Assembly (NCBI GenBank): GCA_040757085.1
Contig: JBFLXJ010000005.1
Coordinates: forward strand, 1-59,819
Source of the DNA: Bacillota bacterium
GTDB taxonomy: Bacteria > Bacillota > Sulfobacillia > JACIYH01
Direction: 5' to 3'
Length of the DNA stretch: 59,819 bases
This document shows positions 59,693 to 59,819 of the stretch, in pieces (within the stretch, counting starts at the first letter, position 1; every line of letters starts with the position of its first letter). The notes below the pieces were generated by a model, which was not told the origin of the DNA, did not search any database, and was given only the letters and a program-made list of their open reading frames with translations. The translations under genes and the position numbers were made by a program.

Positions 59693-59819
59693 TGTCAACG
59701 GACTGAGAAAATGTCACCCCAATTAACGTTCAACCGGACTGAGGAAATGTCCCCTTCCTGAGGTTGTGGCCCTGGATCATCATGTCTCAGCATACACCGT
59801 CTCCCAGAAAGGATCTTTG
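59693..59819 (+). mobile_element. Probable end of an insertion sequence (partial)
   Basis: Starting with TGTCAACGGACTGAG, two imperfect direct repeats (59696-59720 and 59731-59754, each GGACTGAG-AAATGTC-CCCC) follow in lower-GC sequence. Multiple repeats of a GGACATTTC-type motif near a TGT terminus are typical of IS21-like element ends. No transposase coding sequence is reached before the window stops, so family and extent are inferred. Confidence 0.5.

Noticed and set aside
1-59819. CRISPR arrays, tRNA or rRNA genes
   Set aside because: No regularly spaced repeats, no cloverleaf-like tRNA sequences and no rRNA segments were noticed on either strand. A tRNAscan or Infernal run would settle this.

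Overview
The window reads as one contiguous chromosomal segment of a GC-rich (about two thirds G+C by eye), anaerobic, endospore-forming member of the Bacillota (Clostridia-like). The evidence is a dense set of sporulation genes (spoIIIAA-AH, spoIVB, spo0A, spoIIM, dacF, spoIIAA-AB-sigF, spoVAC/AD/AE/AF), electron-bifurcating and ferredoxin-linked enzymes (NfnAB, VorABC plus ferredoxin), and strong AGGAGG-type ribosome binding sites with many GTG and TTG starts. All genes but one lie on the + strand and many overlap by 1-4 bases, so long operons are likely. No rRNA, tRNA or CRISPR array was seen.

Layout. 1-1306: end of a Tad/Flp-pilus-type cluster (TadE-like and TadG-like proteins, perhaps a decayed Flp pilin). 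1660-10300: a glycine riboswitch with terminator, then gcvT-gcvH-gcvPA-gcvPB, two biotin-synthase-like radical SAM proteins resembling the LipS1/LipS2 lipoyl synthase pair, a LipM-type octanoyltransferase and dihydrolipoyl dehydrogenase. This is a complete glycine cleavage system with what looks like its own lipoylation machinery. 10300-12620: pepP, efp and a coiled-coil zinc-ribbon protein, closed by a strong terminator. 12620-18200: candidate sigma-F/G and sigma-E promoters and the eight-gene spoIIIA operon. 18330-27920: accC (without accB), asp23-amaP-DUF2273, nusB, a TsaD-like paralogue, nfnAB, folD, xseA-xseB and ispA. 27920-28570: about 600 nt without a gene, with its own promoter and many hairpins. 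From its place between ispA and dxs it is almost certainly an OLE RNA. 28570-35970: dxs, nadK, argR, recN, spoIVB, spo0A.

36000-41680: a leader with an intrinsic terminator, two tandem leucine-dehydrogenase-type genes, a P-loop protein, and ferredoxin-vorB-vorA-vorC. This is a branched-chain amino acid oxidation module in the same chromosomal neighbourhood where Bacillus subtilis keeps its bkd genes. 41740-48850: an unassigned protein, a Nudix hydrolase, spoIIM, ald, xerD, deoB, dacF. 48930-53770: motAB, then a sigma-H-type promoter and spoIIAA-spoIIAB-sigF, dodecin, spoVAC-spoVAD. 53900-57800: an island (Fur regulator, XRE-cupin regulator, a lone minus-strand COG2403 GTPase, threonine synthase) that splits the spoVA genes. 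57830-59660: spoVAE and spoVAF. 59660-59819: tandem repeats and what looks like the end of an insertion sequence.

The backbone follows the B. subtilis order closely (spoIIIA-accC-nusB-folD-xseAB-ispA-dxs-argR-recN-spoIVB-spo0A, and nudix-spoIIM-xerD-deoB-dacF-spoIIA-spoVA). The most notable points are the riboswitch-controlled gcv-lipoylation operon, the OLE RNA without an adjacent OapA gene, a possible forespore promoter feeding a structured RNA ahead of spoIIIA, and the insertions (motAB; the four-gene island) in otherwise conserved sporulation junctions.
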